63,664 bases of DNA from an uncultured Opitutales bacterium (GTDB lineage: Bacteria; Verrucomicrobiota; Verrucomicrobiia; Opitutales; UBA953): NCBI GenBank assembly GCA_934675585.1, contig CAKUQY010000011.1, positions 1 through 63,664 of the forward strand, written 5' to 3'. Of this stretch, positions 25,927 to 33,580 are shown piece after piece. A program made the position numbers and the translations under genes. Under the pieces are notes generated by a model. The model was not told where the DNA came from. It saw only the letters and a list, made by a program, of their open reading frames with translations, and searched no databases. Each line of letters opens with the position of its first letter. The stretch's first letter is position 1.

Positions 25927-25946
25927 TGCGGGAAGGTTAATTTTTA

Positions 25947-27071
25947 TTATTCATTGCGGGAACGGATAAATTTTTTAGCGTTGGCGGGCGTGAAAAGTTG
26001 CGCGGCGCGCAAGGCGTTTTGGGATAATTCGCGTTGTTTTTTGGAATCGTTTTTTAATAATAAAATCCATTGCGCGGCTGCGTCGGTTTCGGCGGGAACG
26101 AAAATTTCGCCGACATTGTGCTCGCGAATGAGATTTGCGAGTTCCGAATTTTTCCCCGCAAGACAAAGCAATGGCGAGCCGATCGCGAGCGAAGAATAGG
26201 TTTTGCTGGGAACGCTGACTTGCGACGCGGCTTCTTCGAGCGTGATGACGCTGACGTTTGCCGCGGCGAGTGCATGCGGGAACGTTTCCCGCGATTGGAA
26301 CGGCAAAAGCAAAACGTTTTGCGCGCCAGTTTCGCGAATGCGTTGTTCGACAACCGCGCGTTTGCCGCCGTCGCCGATGATGACGAATGCAATATCCGAG
26401 TGCGATTTGAGCGCGTTGGCGATATCGACAATTTTTTCGACGGGATGCGTGTTCCCAATATTTCCAGAATACATCACAACGAATTTATTTTCGAGTTTGT
26501 GTTCCCGTAAAAATGAATTGTTTTCCCGCGGGAACGGCTTTAACAGACTTGTGTCCGCCCAAAGCGGCACTACGCAAATGCGTTCCCGCGAAACGTAGCG
26601 CGCGAGCGCGTCGGCGAGCCCGTTTGAAATCGTAAAAACTTTTTCGGCTTTTTTGAAAGATTTTTTGTTGAGCCACGCCCAAAATTTAACGATGAAATTA
26701 TTTTCGGAAAGCGTTCCCGTGTGCACGAGCGCGTCAGGCCAAATATCCCAAAGTAACAGCGAAAATTTGTTTTTCAAAAACAGCGGGAGCAGCGGCGCGA
26801 CGGGCGGATTTGAAATGATGAAAAGTTCGGCATCTGGATTTTTTCTAAAAATTCTGAAAAGTTCCCAAGCGCCTTTGAACCAAGTAAAAATGCGTTTGAG
26901 CGTTGAACTTTTGTCGTAGCGCGTGATTTTTATTTGGTTGATTTTGTCGTTTGCGCGTGGCAAGGACGTTCCCGCGATAATTGTTACAGAAAAACCAGAT
27001 TCGCAAAACGTGTTTGCAATGTCTTCGGTTAATCCAAAAGCCGCTTGATCTGAGATAAAAAGTTTGGACAT
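25947..27071 (-). CDS. GT4-family glycosyltransferase
   Basis: Starting at the ATG at 27071 the protein has 374 residues (MSKLFISDQ...). It shows the GT-B fold of family 4: an acceptor-binding N-terminal half with LLLWDIWPDAL, then VVMYSGNIGNTHPVEKI, VIIGDGGKR and a C-terminal VPSKTYSSLAIGSPLL. WbuB-type transferases that add amino sugars in O-antigen or capsule look like this. It is divergent from the fnl cluster, sharing an 85-bp intergenic region, and probably belongs to the same surface-glycan locus. The longer open frame upstream (to 27311) overlaps fnlA and is rejected. Confidence 0.85.
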   Translation of the reverse strand: MSKLFISDQAAFGLTEDIANTFCESGFSVTIIAGTSLPRANDKINQIKITRYDKSSTLKRIFTWFKGAWELFRIFRKNPDAELFIISNPPVAPLLPLFLKNKFSLLLWDIWPDALVHTGTLSENNFIVKFWAWLNKKSFKKAEKVFTISNGLADALARYVSRERICVVPLWADTSLLKPFPRENNSFLREHKLENKFVVMYSGNIGNTHPVEKIVDIANALKSHSDIAFVIIGDGGKRAVVEQRIRETGAQNVLLLPFQSRETFPHALAAANVSVITLEEAASQVSVPSKTYSSLAIGSPLLCLAGKNSELANLIREHNVGEIFVPAETDAAAQWILLLKNDSKKQRELSQNALRAAQLFTPANAKKFIRSRNE

Positions 27072-27143
27072 GTTTTTGAGTAAAAAATAGAAAAAATCTC
27101 TTCGCGGGAACGGGTTTTGGGTTTGTGATTTTGTCCATTTTAC

Positions 27144-27157
27144 TATATATATATATA
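27144..27157 (+). repeat. (TA)7 microsatellite at the fnlA start codon
   Basis: Seven TA units run directly into the ATG at 27157, so the last A of the tract is the first base of the start codon. No Shine-Dalgarno sequence is visible. A change in unit number would shift spacing of any upstream signal, as in phase-variable surface loci. Confidence 0.85.
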
Positions 27158-28236
27158 TGAAATCAAGCATATTTGCAGGAAAAACATTGTTAATTACGGG
27201 CGGAACGGGGTCTTTCGGGAACGCCGTTTTGCGTCGTTTTTTGGATAGCGATATTCGGGAAATTCGTATTTTTTCGCGCGACGAAAAAAAGCAGGACGAT
27301 ATGCGGCACAATCTGCAGAATCCGAAAGTGAAATTTTATATCGGCGACGTGCGCGAAAAGTCATCGATCGATGTGGCGATGAAAGGCGTGGATTATGTGT
27401 TTTCCGCGGCGGCGTTGAAGCAGGTGCCCTCCTGCGAATTTTTCCCAGATCAGGCGGTGCGCACGAATATTATCGGCACATTGAACACGCTTGATTCGGC
27501 GATTCAGCATGGTGTGAAAAATGTGGTTGTGCTTTCGACCGACAAGGCGGCTTATCCGATTAACGCGATGGGCATGAGCAAGGCACTGATGGAAAAAGTC
27601 GCGGTTGCGAAAGGGCGCGAATTGGGCGAGAATGCGGCGACGACGATTTGTTGTACGCGTTACGGGAACGTGATGGCGAGCCGCGGTAGCGTGATTCCGC
27701 TTTGGGTGGAGCAAATGGAGTCGGGTGCGCCGATTACGGTGACGGATCCGAATATGACGCGTTTTATGATGACGCTTGACGATGCGGTTGATTTAGTAAT
27801 TTACGCGTTCACGCACGGACACAACGGTGATTTGTTTGTCCAAAAGGCTCCTGCGGCGACGCTCGGCGTTTTGGCGGAAGCGATTAAGCAGACGTACGCG
27901 CAAATCGATCCGAAATATTTGGATACTGAAGTTAAAGTTATTGGAACGCGTCACGGCGAAAAACTTTATGAAACGCTGGTTACGCGCGAGGAAATGGTGC
28001 GCGCGATCGATATGGGCGATTATTATAGAATTCCTTGTGATACGCGCGATTTGAATTACGACAAATTTTTCTCGAAAGGCAATGCGGACATTACAAAAAT
28101 CGAAGATTATCATAGCCACAACACTCAACGCCTTGATGTCGAGGGAATGAAACGCCTGCTTTTGAAATTGCGTTTTGTGCGCGAAGATTTGGGCTTGTTG
28201 CCAAAGGCGAAATCTAAGGAAATTCGTAGCGAATAA
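27157..28236 (+). CDS. fnlA: UDP-GlcNAc 4,6-dehydratase/5-epimerase (FnlA/CapE/WbjB)
   Basis: 359 residues of the short-chain dehydrogenase fold. The NAD(P)-binding motif GGTGSFG is at 15-21, SAAALKQVPSCEFFPDQAV follows, and the active-site helix reads STDKAAYPINAMGMSKAL, with Met where most relatives have Tyr, as in CapE/WbjB. The enzyme is the first of three that make UDP-L-FucNAc. The two other enzymes follow directly, so the assignment rests on context as well as sequence. No ribosome site is seen; a TA tract abuts the start. Confidence 0.92.
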   Translation: MKSSIFAGKTLLITGGTGSFGNAVLRRFLDSDIREIRIFSRDEKKQDDMRHNLQNPKVKFYIGDVREKSSIDVAMKGVDYVFSAAALKQVPSCEFFPDQAVRTNIIGTLNTLDSAIQHGVKNVVVLSTDKAAYPINAMGMSKALMEKVAVAKGRELGENAATTICCTRYGNVMASRGSVIPLWVEQMESGAPITVTDPNMTRFMMTLDDAVDLVIYAFTHGHNGDLFVQKAPAATLGVLAEAIKQTYAQIDPKYLDTEVKVIGTRHGEKLYETLVTREEMVRAIDMGDYYRIPCDTRDLNYDKFFSKGNADITKIEDYHSHNTQRLDVEGMKRLLLKLRFVREDLGLLPKAKSKEIRSE

Positions 28237-28256
28237 TTGCGGGAACGCTTACTGTT

Positions 28257-29447
28257 ATGGAAAACGAGATTAAATTGGATTACAGCGATGTGCGGTTTGA
28301 AGATAACGGAAAACTGAAATTGCTGATTATCGTGGGAACGCGTCCAGAAATTATTCGTTTGGCGGCGGTTGTTGATAAATGTCGCCGTTATTTTGATTGT
28401 GTGCTGGCGCATACGGGACAGAATTACGATTATAATTTGAACGGCGTGTTTTTTAGGGATTTGAATTTGAAGGATCCCGAAGTTTATATGAATGCCGTGG
28501 GCGACGATTTGGGAGCGACTGTTGGGAACATTATTAACTGTTCCTACAAATTGATGAATCGGATTAAGCCCGACGCTTTGCTGATTTTGGGCGACACCAA
28601 TTCCTGTCTGTCTGCGATTCCCGCCAAGCGTTTGCACATTCCTGTTTTTCACATGGAGGCGGGCAATCGATGCAAGGATGAATGTTTGCCAGAAGAAACA
28701 AATCGCCGAATCGTCGATATCATTTCAGACGTGAATTTGGCTTATTCGGAACACGCGCGCCGTTATTTGGCGGATACGGGTTTGCCGAAGGAACGCACTT
28801 ACGTAACTGGTTCGCCGATGGCGGAAGTGTTGCGCAATAATTTAAAGGAAATCGAAGCGAGCGAGATTTTGAAAAAAATGGGCTTGCAGGCGAAAAAATA
28901 TATTTTGCTTTCTGCTCACCGCGAGGAGAATATCGATACAGAAAAGAATTTCTTGTCGCTTTTTACCGCGATTAACAAGCTGGCGGAAAAGTACGATATG
29001 CCGATTTTGTATTCTTGCCATCCGCGCAGCAGGAAACGTTTAGAAACGAGCGGATTTCGCTTGGACGAGCGCGTTATTCAGCACGAGCCGCTTGGTTTTC
29101 ACGATTACAATAATTTGCAGATGAACGCGTTTGCGGTGGTTTCTGATTCGGGAACGTTGCCAGAAGAATCAAGTTTTTTCATCTCAATCGGGAAACCGTT
29201 CCCAGCGGTTTGCATTCGCACTTCGACCGAACGCCCGGAAGCACTCGATAAGGCGTGTTTTGTTTTGGCGGGAATCGATGAAAAATCGCTCTTGCAGGCG
29301 GTAACGACGGCGGTGGAAATGGTCGAAAACGGCGATAACGGAATTCCCGTTCCCGATTACAAGGAAGAAAATGTTTCGACAAAAGTGGTTAAATTGATTC
29401 AATCGTATGTCGGGGTTGTCGATCGCATGGTTTGGCGAAAATATTAA
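28257..29447 (+). CDS. fnlC: UDP-GlcNAc 2-epimerase-type enzyme (FnlC/CapG/WbjD)
   Basis: 396 residues of the non-hydrolysing UDP-GlcNAc 2-epimerase family: VGTRPEIIRLAAV at the N-terminus, HTGQNYDYNL, HMEAGNRCKDECLPEETNR, then YSCHPRSRKRL and SDSGTLPEESSFF. With FnlA and FnlB on both sides it should carry out the last step, C2 epimerisation to UDP-L-FucNAc. It starts 20 bp after fnlA. In E. coli O26 the order is fnlA-fnlB-fnlC; here fnlC and fnlB are swapped. Confidence 0.92.
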   Translation: MENEIKLDYSDVRFEDNGKLKLLIIVGTRPEIIRLAAVVDKCRRYFDCVLAHTGQNYDYNLNGVFFRDLNLKDPEVYMNAVGDDLGATVGNIINCSYKLMNRIKPDALLILGDTNSCLSAIPAKRLHIPVFHMEAGNRCKDECLPEETNRRIVDIISDVNLAYSEHARRYLADTGLPKERTYVTGSPMAEVLRNNLKEIEASEILKKMGLQAKKYILLSAHREENIDTEKNFLSLFTAINKLAEKYDMPILYSCHPRSRKRLETSGFRLDERVIQHEPLGFHDYNNLQMNAFAVVSDSGTLPEESSFFISIGKPFPAVCIRTSTERPEALDKACFVLAGIDEKSLLQAVTTAVEMVENGDNGIPVPDYKEENVSTKVVKLIQSYVGVVDRMVWRKY

Positions 29448-29465
29448 ATCAGGGAGGACGCATTT

Positions 29466-30680
29466 ATGAAAATTCTGATTACAGGCGCGAAAGGATTTGT
29501 CGGGAAAAATTTGGTCGCGGCTCTTGAATGTATTCGCGATGGCAAGGATCGCACGCATAAGATTTGCGGGAACGCGGCGGATTTGGAAATTGTGGCTTAC
29601 GATGTCGATTCAACACCAGAAACGCTTGAAAACGCATGCAAAGACTGCGCGTTCGTGTTTAATCTGGCGGGTGTTAATCGTCCCAAGGATAATGCAGAAT
29701 TTATGCGGGGAAATTTTGGTTTTGCCTCGACATTGCTCGACACGCTTAAAAAGTACGGGAACAAGTGCCCAGTGATGCTGTCCTCTTCGATTCAGGCTAC
29801 TTTGATTGGCCGTTATGGCGAGAGTGATTACGGGAAGTCAAAACTCGCGGGCGAGGAACTTTTTTTGAATTATGCGCGCGAAAACGGTTCGAAAGCGTTG
29901 ATTTACCGTTTCCCGAATTTGTTTGGAAAATGGTGCCGTCCCAATTACAATTCCGCGGTAGCGACTTTTTGCAATAATATCGCGAACGATCTTCCAATTC
30001 AGGTGAACGATCGGACGACAGAGTTGGAATTGCTCTACATTGACGATTTGCTGGAAGAAATGTTTGCGGCACTTTGCGGGAACGAGCATCGTTGCGAATT
30101 TGACGGTTTGAATGCCGTCGCTCGGGAGGACGGACGTTATTGTTACGTGCCGACGACGCACAAGGTGACGCTTGGGGAAATCGTTGATTTGTTGAACAGT
30201 TTTAAGGAACAGCCGCGAACGTTGCTTGTTCCCGAAATCCCGAACAACAGTTTTGCGAAAAAATTGTACTCCACATATCTTTCGTATTTGCCGAAGGAGA
30301 AAATCGCGTTCCCGCTGAAAATGAATGCGGATGCCCGCGGTAGCTTTACGGAACTTTTGAAATCGGAAAAATGCGGACAGGTTTCGGTGAATATCAGTAA
30401 GCCAGGAATTACGAAAGGCGAGCATTGGCATCATACGAAATGGGAATTTTTTATTGTGGTTTCGGGGCACGGTTTGATTCGGCAGCGCAAAATTGGTAGC
30501 GACGAAATCGTTGAGTTTGAAGTAAGCGGCGAAAAAATCGAGGCGGTTCATATGTTGCCTGGCTACACGCATAATATTATCAATCTTTCGCAGACGGAAA
30601 ATTTGGTAACGGTGATGTGGGCGAACGAGTTTTTCGATCCCGCGCATCCAGACACGTTCGGGGAGAAGGTGGAAAAATGA
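29466..30680 (+). CDS. fnlB: Bifunctional reductase/epimerase with cupin domain (FnlB/CapF/WbjC)
   Basis: 404 residues with two domains. The N-terminal short-chain reductase has TGAKGFVGKNL (residues 5-15). The C-terminal cupin shows the metal-site region EHWHHTKWEFFIVVSGHG and NIINLSQTENLVTVMW. In CapF the cupin epimerises C3 and the reductase reduces C4. It has a good AGGGAGGA ribosome site before the ATG. Its stop overlaps the start of the next gene in ATGA. Confidence 0.92.
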   Translation: MKILITGAKGFVGKNLVAALECIRDGKDRTHKICGNAADLEIVAYDVDSTPETLENACKDCAFVFNLAGVNRPKDNAEFMRGNFGFASTLLDTLKKYGNKCPVMLSSSIQATLIGRYGESDYGKSKLAGEELFLNYARENGSKALIYRFPNLFGKWCRPNYNSAVATFCNNIANDLPIQVNDRTTELELLYIDDLLEEMFAALCGNEHRCEFDGLNAVAREDGRYCYVPTTHKVTLGEIVDLLNSFKEQPRTLLVPEIPNNSFAKKLYSTYLSYLPKEKIAFPLKMNADARGSFTELLKSEKCGQVSVNISKPGITKGEHWHHTKWEFFIVVSGHGLIRQRKIGSDEIVEFEVSGEKIEAVHMLPGYTHNIINLSQTENLVTVMWANEFFDPAHPDTFGEKVEK

Positions 30681-31084
30681 TTTTTGATGAAGCGTTTTTC
30701 GATCGTTTGACAGAGCAGGCGAAGGCAAGTCCGCGCCTGCGAATGAATTTTAATCTGCACGAATCGCACGATTCCAAGGCGCAGCGGTTGTTTAACGCGC
30801 TCGAGCCGGGAACGTTTCTCCCGATTCATCGCCATGTTGCGACCGATGAAACGTTTATCGTTTTGCGCGGAAAATTGCGAGTGACTTTTTATGACGATAA
30901 CGGCGTTCCCGCGGAGATTTTTGATTTGGAGCCCGCGGCGAAAAAATACGGCTGTCAGATTCCTAAAAATGTTTGGCATTCGTTTGAGGTGCTCGCGACG
31001 GGAACGGCGATTTTAGAAATTAAGGATGGTCCTTACACTCCGGTTGCTCCAGAAAACATTTTAGAGCCGAAAGGAAAGCGGTAG
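30677..31084 (+). CDS. wbuC: WbuC-family cupin protein
   Basis: 135 residues from the ATG at 30677, which overlaps the fnlB stop as ATGA; the longer frame from 30617 lies inside fnlB. The small cupin has PIHRHVATDETFIVLRGKLRV and PKNVWHSFEV, the metal-binding half-motifs. WbuC proteins travel with FucNAc-containing O-antigen clusters (E. coli O26); their chemistry is not firmly known. A GGAGA ribosome site precedes the start. Confidence 0.88.
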   Translation: MIFDEAFFDRLTEQAKASPRLRMNFNLHESHDSKAQRLFNALEPGTFLPIHRHVATDETFIVLRGKLRVTFYDDNGVPAEIFDLEPAAKKYGCQIPKNVWHSFEVLATGTAILEIKDGPYTPVAPENILEPKGKR

Positions 31085-31088
31085 AGTT

Positions 31089-32291
31089 ATGAATATTTTG
31101 TTTTTTACGATTTCTGTTCCGTTGATGAGCGCAAGTTCGAATATGTACGGTTCGATGCTTAAAGAGTTGGCGGCGCGCGGGCATAAGGTGACGGTGTTGG
31201 TTCCAGAAGCGTTTTCGGGCAAGACGCAGCTTTGCGCGTCGCAGGAAAACGGGAACGTGCGTTTTTTGAAAGTGCGTTCGCTCCCGCTTTTTGGAATTAA
31301 TCTCGTGCGCAAAGGCATCGCAAATGTGCTGTTGCCGTATCTTTACGGGCATGCGATTAAAAAATTTTTGAAAAATGAAACGTTTGATTTGATTATTTCT
31401 CCGACGCCGCCAATTATGTTTGCGCCGCTTATTGCGAAATTGAAAAAGAAATTGGGCGCGAAAGTTTATTTGGTGTTGCGTGATATTTTTCCGCAAAATG
31501 CGGTGGATTTGGGGATGATTAAAAAATGGTGGCCGCTGTATTGGCATTTTCGCAGACAGGAAAAACTGCTTTATTGCGTGAGCGACAAAATCGGCTGTAT
31601 GTCGCAAGGGAACATTGATTATGTGAAAAAACACAATCCTGAAGTTGCTCCAGAAAAACTGCATATTTTGGAAAATTTTCAAAGTTTGGAACCGCTTGCC
31701 GAGTCAACGGAAAATTTAAAAGAAAAATACGGTGTCGGCGGAAAATTTGTAGTTGTTTTCGGAGGAAATATGGGAGTGCCGCAGCGTTTGGAAAACGTGC
31801 TGGCGCTTGCGAAAGCTTGCGAGCAGGATTACAAGGATGTTGTTTTTTTGCTCGTCGGCAAAGGAGTGCTGCAGGCGCGCATCCGCGGTCTTATCGAAAA
31901 AATGAATTTATCCAATGTGATTTTGAAGAATTTTGTTCCGTTTGCCGACTATCAGAAATTGGTTGCGCAGTGCGACATCGGTTTGATTTCGCTCCATGAA
32001 AAATTTACAATTCCTAATATCCCGTCAAAAACGCTTTCTTATTTTAATTTGAAAGTTCCTGTGCTTGCGTCGTTGGATGTGGCAACAGATTATGGGAAAA
32101 TCCTTGAAAAGGCAAATGCAGGTTTGTGGTCGCTTGCAGGAAATATTTCTGAATTTAAGGCAAATTTCGACAAACTTTATCGCGATCCCGAATTGCGCAG
32201 GCAAATGGGTGAAAACGGACGGCGTTATCTCGAAGCGCATATGACGGATAAAATTGCTTGTGATATTTTGTTGGGGGAAATCAAAAATTAG
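31089..32291 (+). CDS. wbuB: WbuB-like GT4 glycosyltransferase
   Basis: 400 residues, GT-B fold, family 4. Landmarks: SNMYGSMLKELAARGHKVTVL at the N-terminus, LVLRDIFPQNAVDLGMI, VVVFGGNMGVPQRLENVL, and IPNIPSKTLSYFNLKVPVLA. In E. coli O26 WbuB transfers L-FucNAc to the O-unit, which fits its place at the end of the fnl operon, 4 bp after wbuC. Hydrophobic stretches near residues 85-110 may bind the membrane. Its stop codon lies inside the putative PerR operator of the next transcript. Confidence 0.9.
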   Translation: MNILFFTISVPLMSASSNMYGSMLKELAARGHKVTVLVPEAFSGKTQLCASQENGNVRFLKVRSLPLFGINLVRKGIANVLLPYLYGHAIKKFLKNETFDLIISPTPPIMFAPLIAKLKKKLGAKVYLVLRDIFPQNAVDLGMIKKWWPLYWHFRRQEKLLYCVSDKIGCMSQGNIDYVKKHNPEVAPEKLHILENFQSLEPLAESTENLKEKYGVGGKFVVVFGGNMGVPQRLENVLALAKACEQDYKDVVFLLVGKGVLQARIRGLIEKMNLSNVILKNFVPFADYQKLVAQCDIGLISLHEKFTIPNIPSKTLSYFNLKVPVLASLDVATDYGKILEKANAGLWSLAGNISEFKANFDKLYRDPELRRQMGENGRRYLEAHMTDKIACDILLGEIKN

Positions 32292-32303
32292 AAAAATTCT
32301 AAT
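32287..32303 (+). promoter_or_regulatory. Putative PerR/Fur operator before rubrerythrin
   Basis: A perfect inverted repeat ATTAGAA-AAA-TTCTAAT, with a further TTCTAA half-site at 32319. A TATAAT box follows at 32339-32344; TTGACT at 32311 is 22 bp away from it, longer than ideal. PerR boxes of Bacillus are A/T-rich inverted repeats of the same geometry, and a PerR-type gene is two genes downstream. Confidence 0.6.
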
Positions 32304-32392
32304 AAAAAGATTGACTTATTCTAAAAAGCTCGCTAAACTATAATCTGTTTGATTTAACAAACAACGATAAACAACCAACCAAATAAAAAACT

Positions 32393-32947
32393 ATGGCTAA
32401 ATATGTATGTCAAATTTGCGGTTATGTTCACGAGGGTGACGAGCCGCCGACGGTGTGTCCTGTTTGCAAGGCTCCCGCGTCGAAATTCGTAAAACAAGAA
32501 GAAGTTGCAGGCAAAAAAGTCTGGGCGGACGAACATCGCGTCGGCGTCGCAAAAGGCGTCGATCCCGAAATCGTTTCTGGACTTGAAGCAAACTTCACGG
32601 GCGAATGCACCGAAGTCGGCATGTACCTCGCGATGAGCCGCGTTGCGGATCGTCAAGGTTATCCAGAAATCGCGGAAGCTTATAAGCGCATCGCGTTTGA
32701 AGAAGCAGAACACGCAGCAAAATTCGCGGAACTTTTGGGCGATGTGGTTACGCCAGACACTCAAAAGAATTTGCAATTGCGCGTTGACGCGGAACACGGC
32801 GCTTGCGAAGGAAAACTGATGCTTGCGAAACGCGCGAAAGAGCTCAATCTCGACGCGATTCACGACACGGTTCACGAAATGTGCAAAGACGAAGCGCGTC
32901 ACGGCGCAGCTTTCGAGGGCTTGCTCAAACGTTATTTTAAACAATAA
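32393..32947 (+). CDS. Rubrerythrin, rubredoxin domain first (reverse type)
   Basis: 184 residues. The N-terminus is a rubredoxin-like iron site, CQIC at 6-9 and CPVC at 22-25; a ferritin-like four-helix domain follows ([41 protein letters not shown]-like [14 protein letters not shown]) that carries the di-iron Glu and His ligands. This order is that of reverse rubrerythrins, which reduce peroxide and oxygen in strict anaerobes. A perR gene follows at 33011 and a putative PerR box precedes it. Confidence 0.92.
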   Translation: MAKYVCQICGYVHEGDEPPTVCPVCKAPASKFVKQEEVAGKKVWADEHRVGVAKGVDPEIVSGLEANFTGECTEVGMYLAMSRVADRQGYPEIAEAYKRIAFEEAEHAAKFAELLGDVVTPDTQKNLQLRVDAEHGACEGKLMLAKRAKELNLDAIHDTVHEMCKDEARHGAAFEGLLKRYFKQ

Positions 32948-32958
32948 TCGTTAATTCT

Positions 32959-32996
32959 TGAGCGCTGGTTGGCGGGAACGCTCGCCGCCAGCGCTT
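32959..32996. other. Hairpin between rubrerythrin and perR
   Basis: AGCGCTGG (32961-32968) pairs with CCAGCGCT (32988-32995), with an inner GGCG/CGCC stem and the iterated word in the loop. A-rich, not T-rich, sequence follows on the plus strand, so it is not a standard terminator; it could tune readthrough into perR. Confidence 0.5.
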
Positions 32997-33010
32997 AAAA
33001 AATAAAAAAA

Positions 33011-33427
33011 ATGACCCAAGAAGAAATTTGTGATCTTATTCATAATCACGGCTTGCGTGTTTCTCAACAACGTGTAGCGATTTATCGTTACATGTTGAAT
33101 CCGTTTCATCCGTCGGCAGAAATGGTTTTTGAGGCATTGCACGGGACGATCCCGTCACTTTCTTTGGCGACGGTTTACAATTGTTTGCACGATTTTGTGA
33201 ATGCGGGGCTTTTGAGCGAGATTCGTGTGGAAAATGAAATTGTCCGCTATGATGCGACGACAGAGGAACATGGACATTTCAAATGCAAATGTTGCAATCG
33301 CATTTTTGATTTTCCCGTTGATATTAATCGTTTGTATGACGATTTTGTTCCCGCGGGTTATCAAATTGACACGGCGACGCTCGTTGTTTACGGGACTTGT
33401 CCAGAATGCAGACGTTCTGCAAATTAA
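33011..33427 (+). CDS. perR: PerR-type peroxide-sensing Fur-family regulator
   Basis: 138 residues with the Fur winged helix (RVSQQRVAIYRYML, SLATVYNCLHDFVNAGLL) and dimerisation domain. Structural zinc ligands are Cys92 and Cys95 with CPEC (130-133). The regulatory metal site keeps His33, Asp81, His87 and His89, and the residue that separates PerR from Fur is Asp (IFDF, Asp100) rather than Glu. I infer that it represses the rubrerythrin gene upstream and senses peroxide by metal-catalysed oxidation. Confidence 0.85.
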   Translation: MTQEEICDLIHNHGLRVSQQRVAIYRYMLNPFHPSAEMVFEALHGTIPSLSLATVYNCLHDFVNAGLLSEIRVENEIVRYDATTEEHGHFKCKCCNRIFDFPVDINRLYDDFVPAGYQIDTATLVVYGTCPECRRSAN

Positions 33428-33449
33428 TTATTTAACAAACAATTATTTG

Positions 33450-33476
33450 AAGCAGCATTTTTTTGCTGCTTTTTTA
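33450..33476 (+). terminator. Intrinsic terminator after perR
   Basis: AAGCAGCA (33450-33457) pairs with TGCTGCTT (33464-33471) round a T-rich loop and is followed by TTTTT. Confidence 0.85.
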
Positions 33477-33484
33477 TTTTGAAT

Positions 33485-33524
33485 GTTCCCGCGGGAACGC
33501 GTTTTGCGGGAACGCGTTTTTTTG
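33485..33524 (+). repeat. Cluster of three iterated words with T-run
   Basis: The palindrome GTTCCCGCGGGAAC (33485-33498) is followed by another GCGGGAACGCG and seven T. It could be a second terminator or a pure accumulation of the word. Confidence 0.6.
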
Positions 33525-33580
33525 ATTTTGCGAATTCAAAATTTGAGAATTGAGCGTGATGAATTTATAATAATTTTATT

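Larger units (their letters stand above)
25426..25946. other. 520-bp spacer with minus-strand terminator
   Basis: No convincing gene. A minus-strand open frame (25674-25856 and its continuation past a TGA to about 25490) shows no family I recognise. A minus-strand terminator at 25578-25619 means some transcript from about 25620-25900 ends here, about 150 bp before the fusion gene: either a leader/attenuator or a small RNA. A heptanucleotide tandem lies at 25898-25926. Confidence 0.6.

Noticed and set aside
27072..27311. N-terminal extension of the GT4 gene up to 27311
   Set aside because: It overlaps the divergent fnlA gene and its residues are low-complexity; the ATG at 27071 gives a normal GT4 start.
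29838..30728. 296-codon minus-strand open frame opposite fnlB
   Set aside because: Antisense shadow; fnlB is clear in two domains and is coupled to its neighbours.
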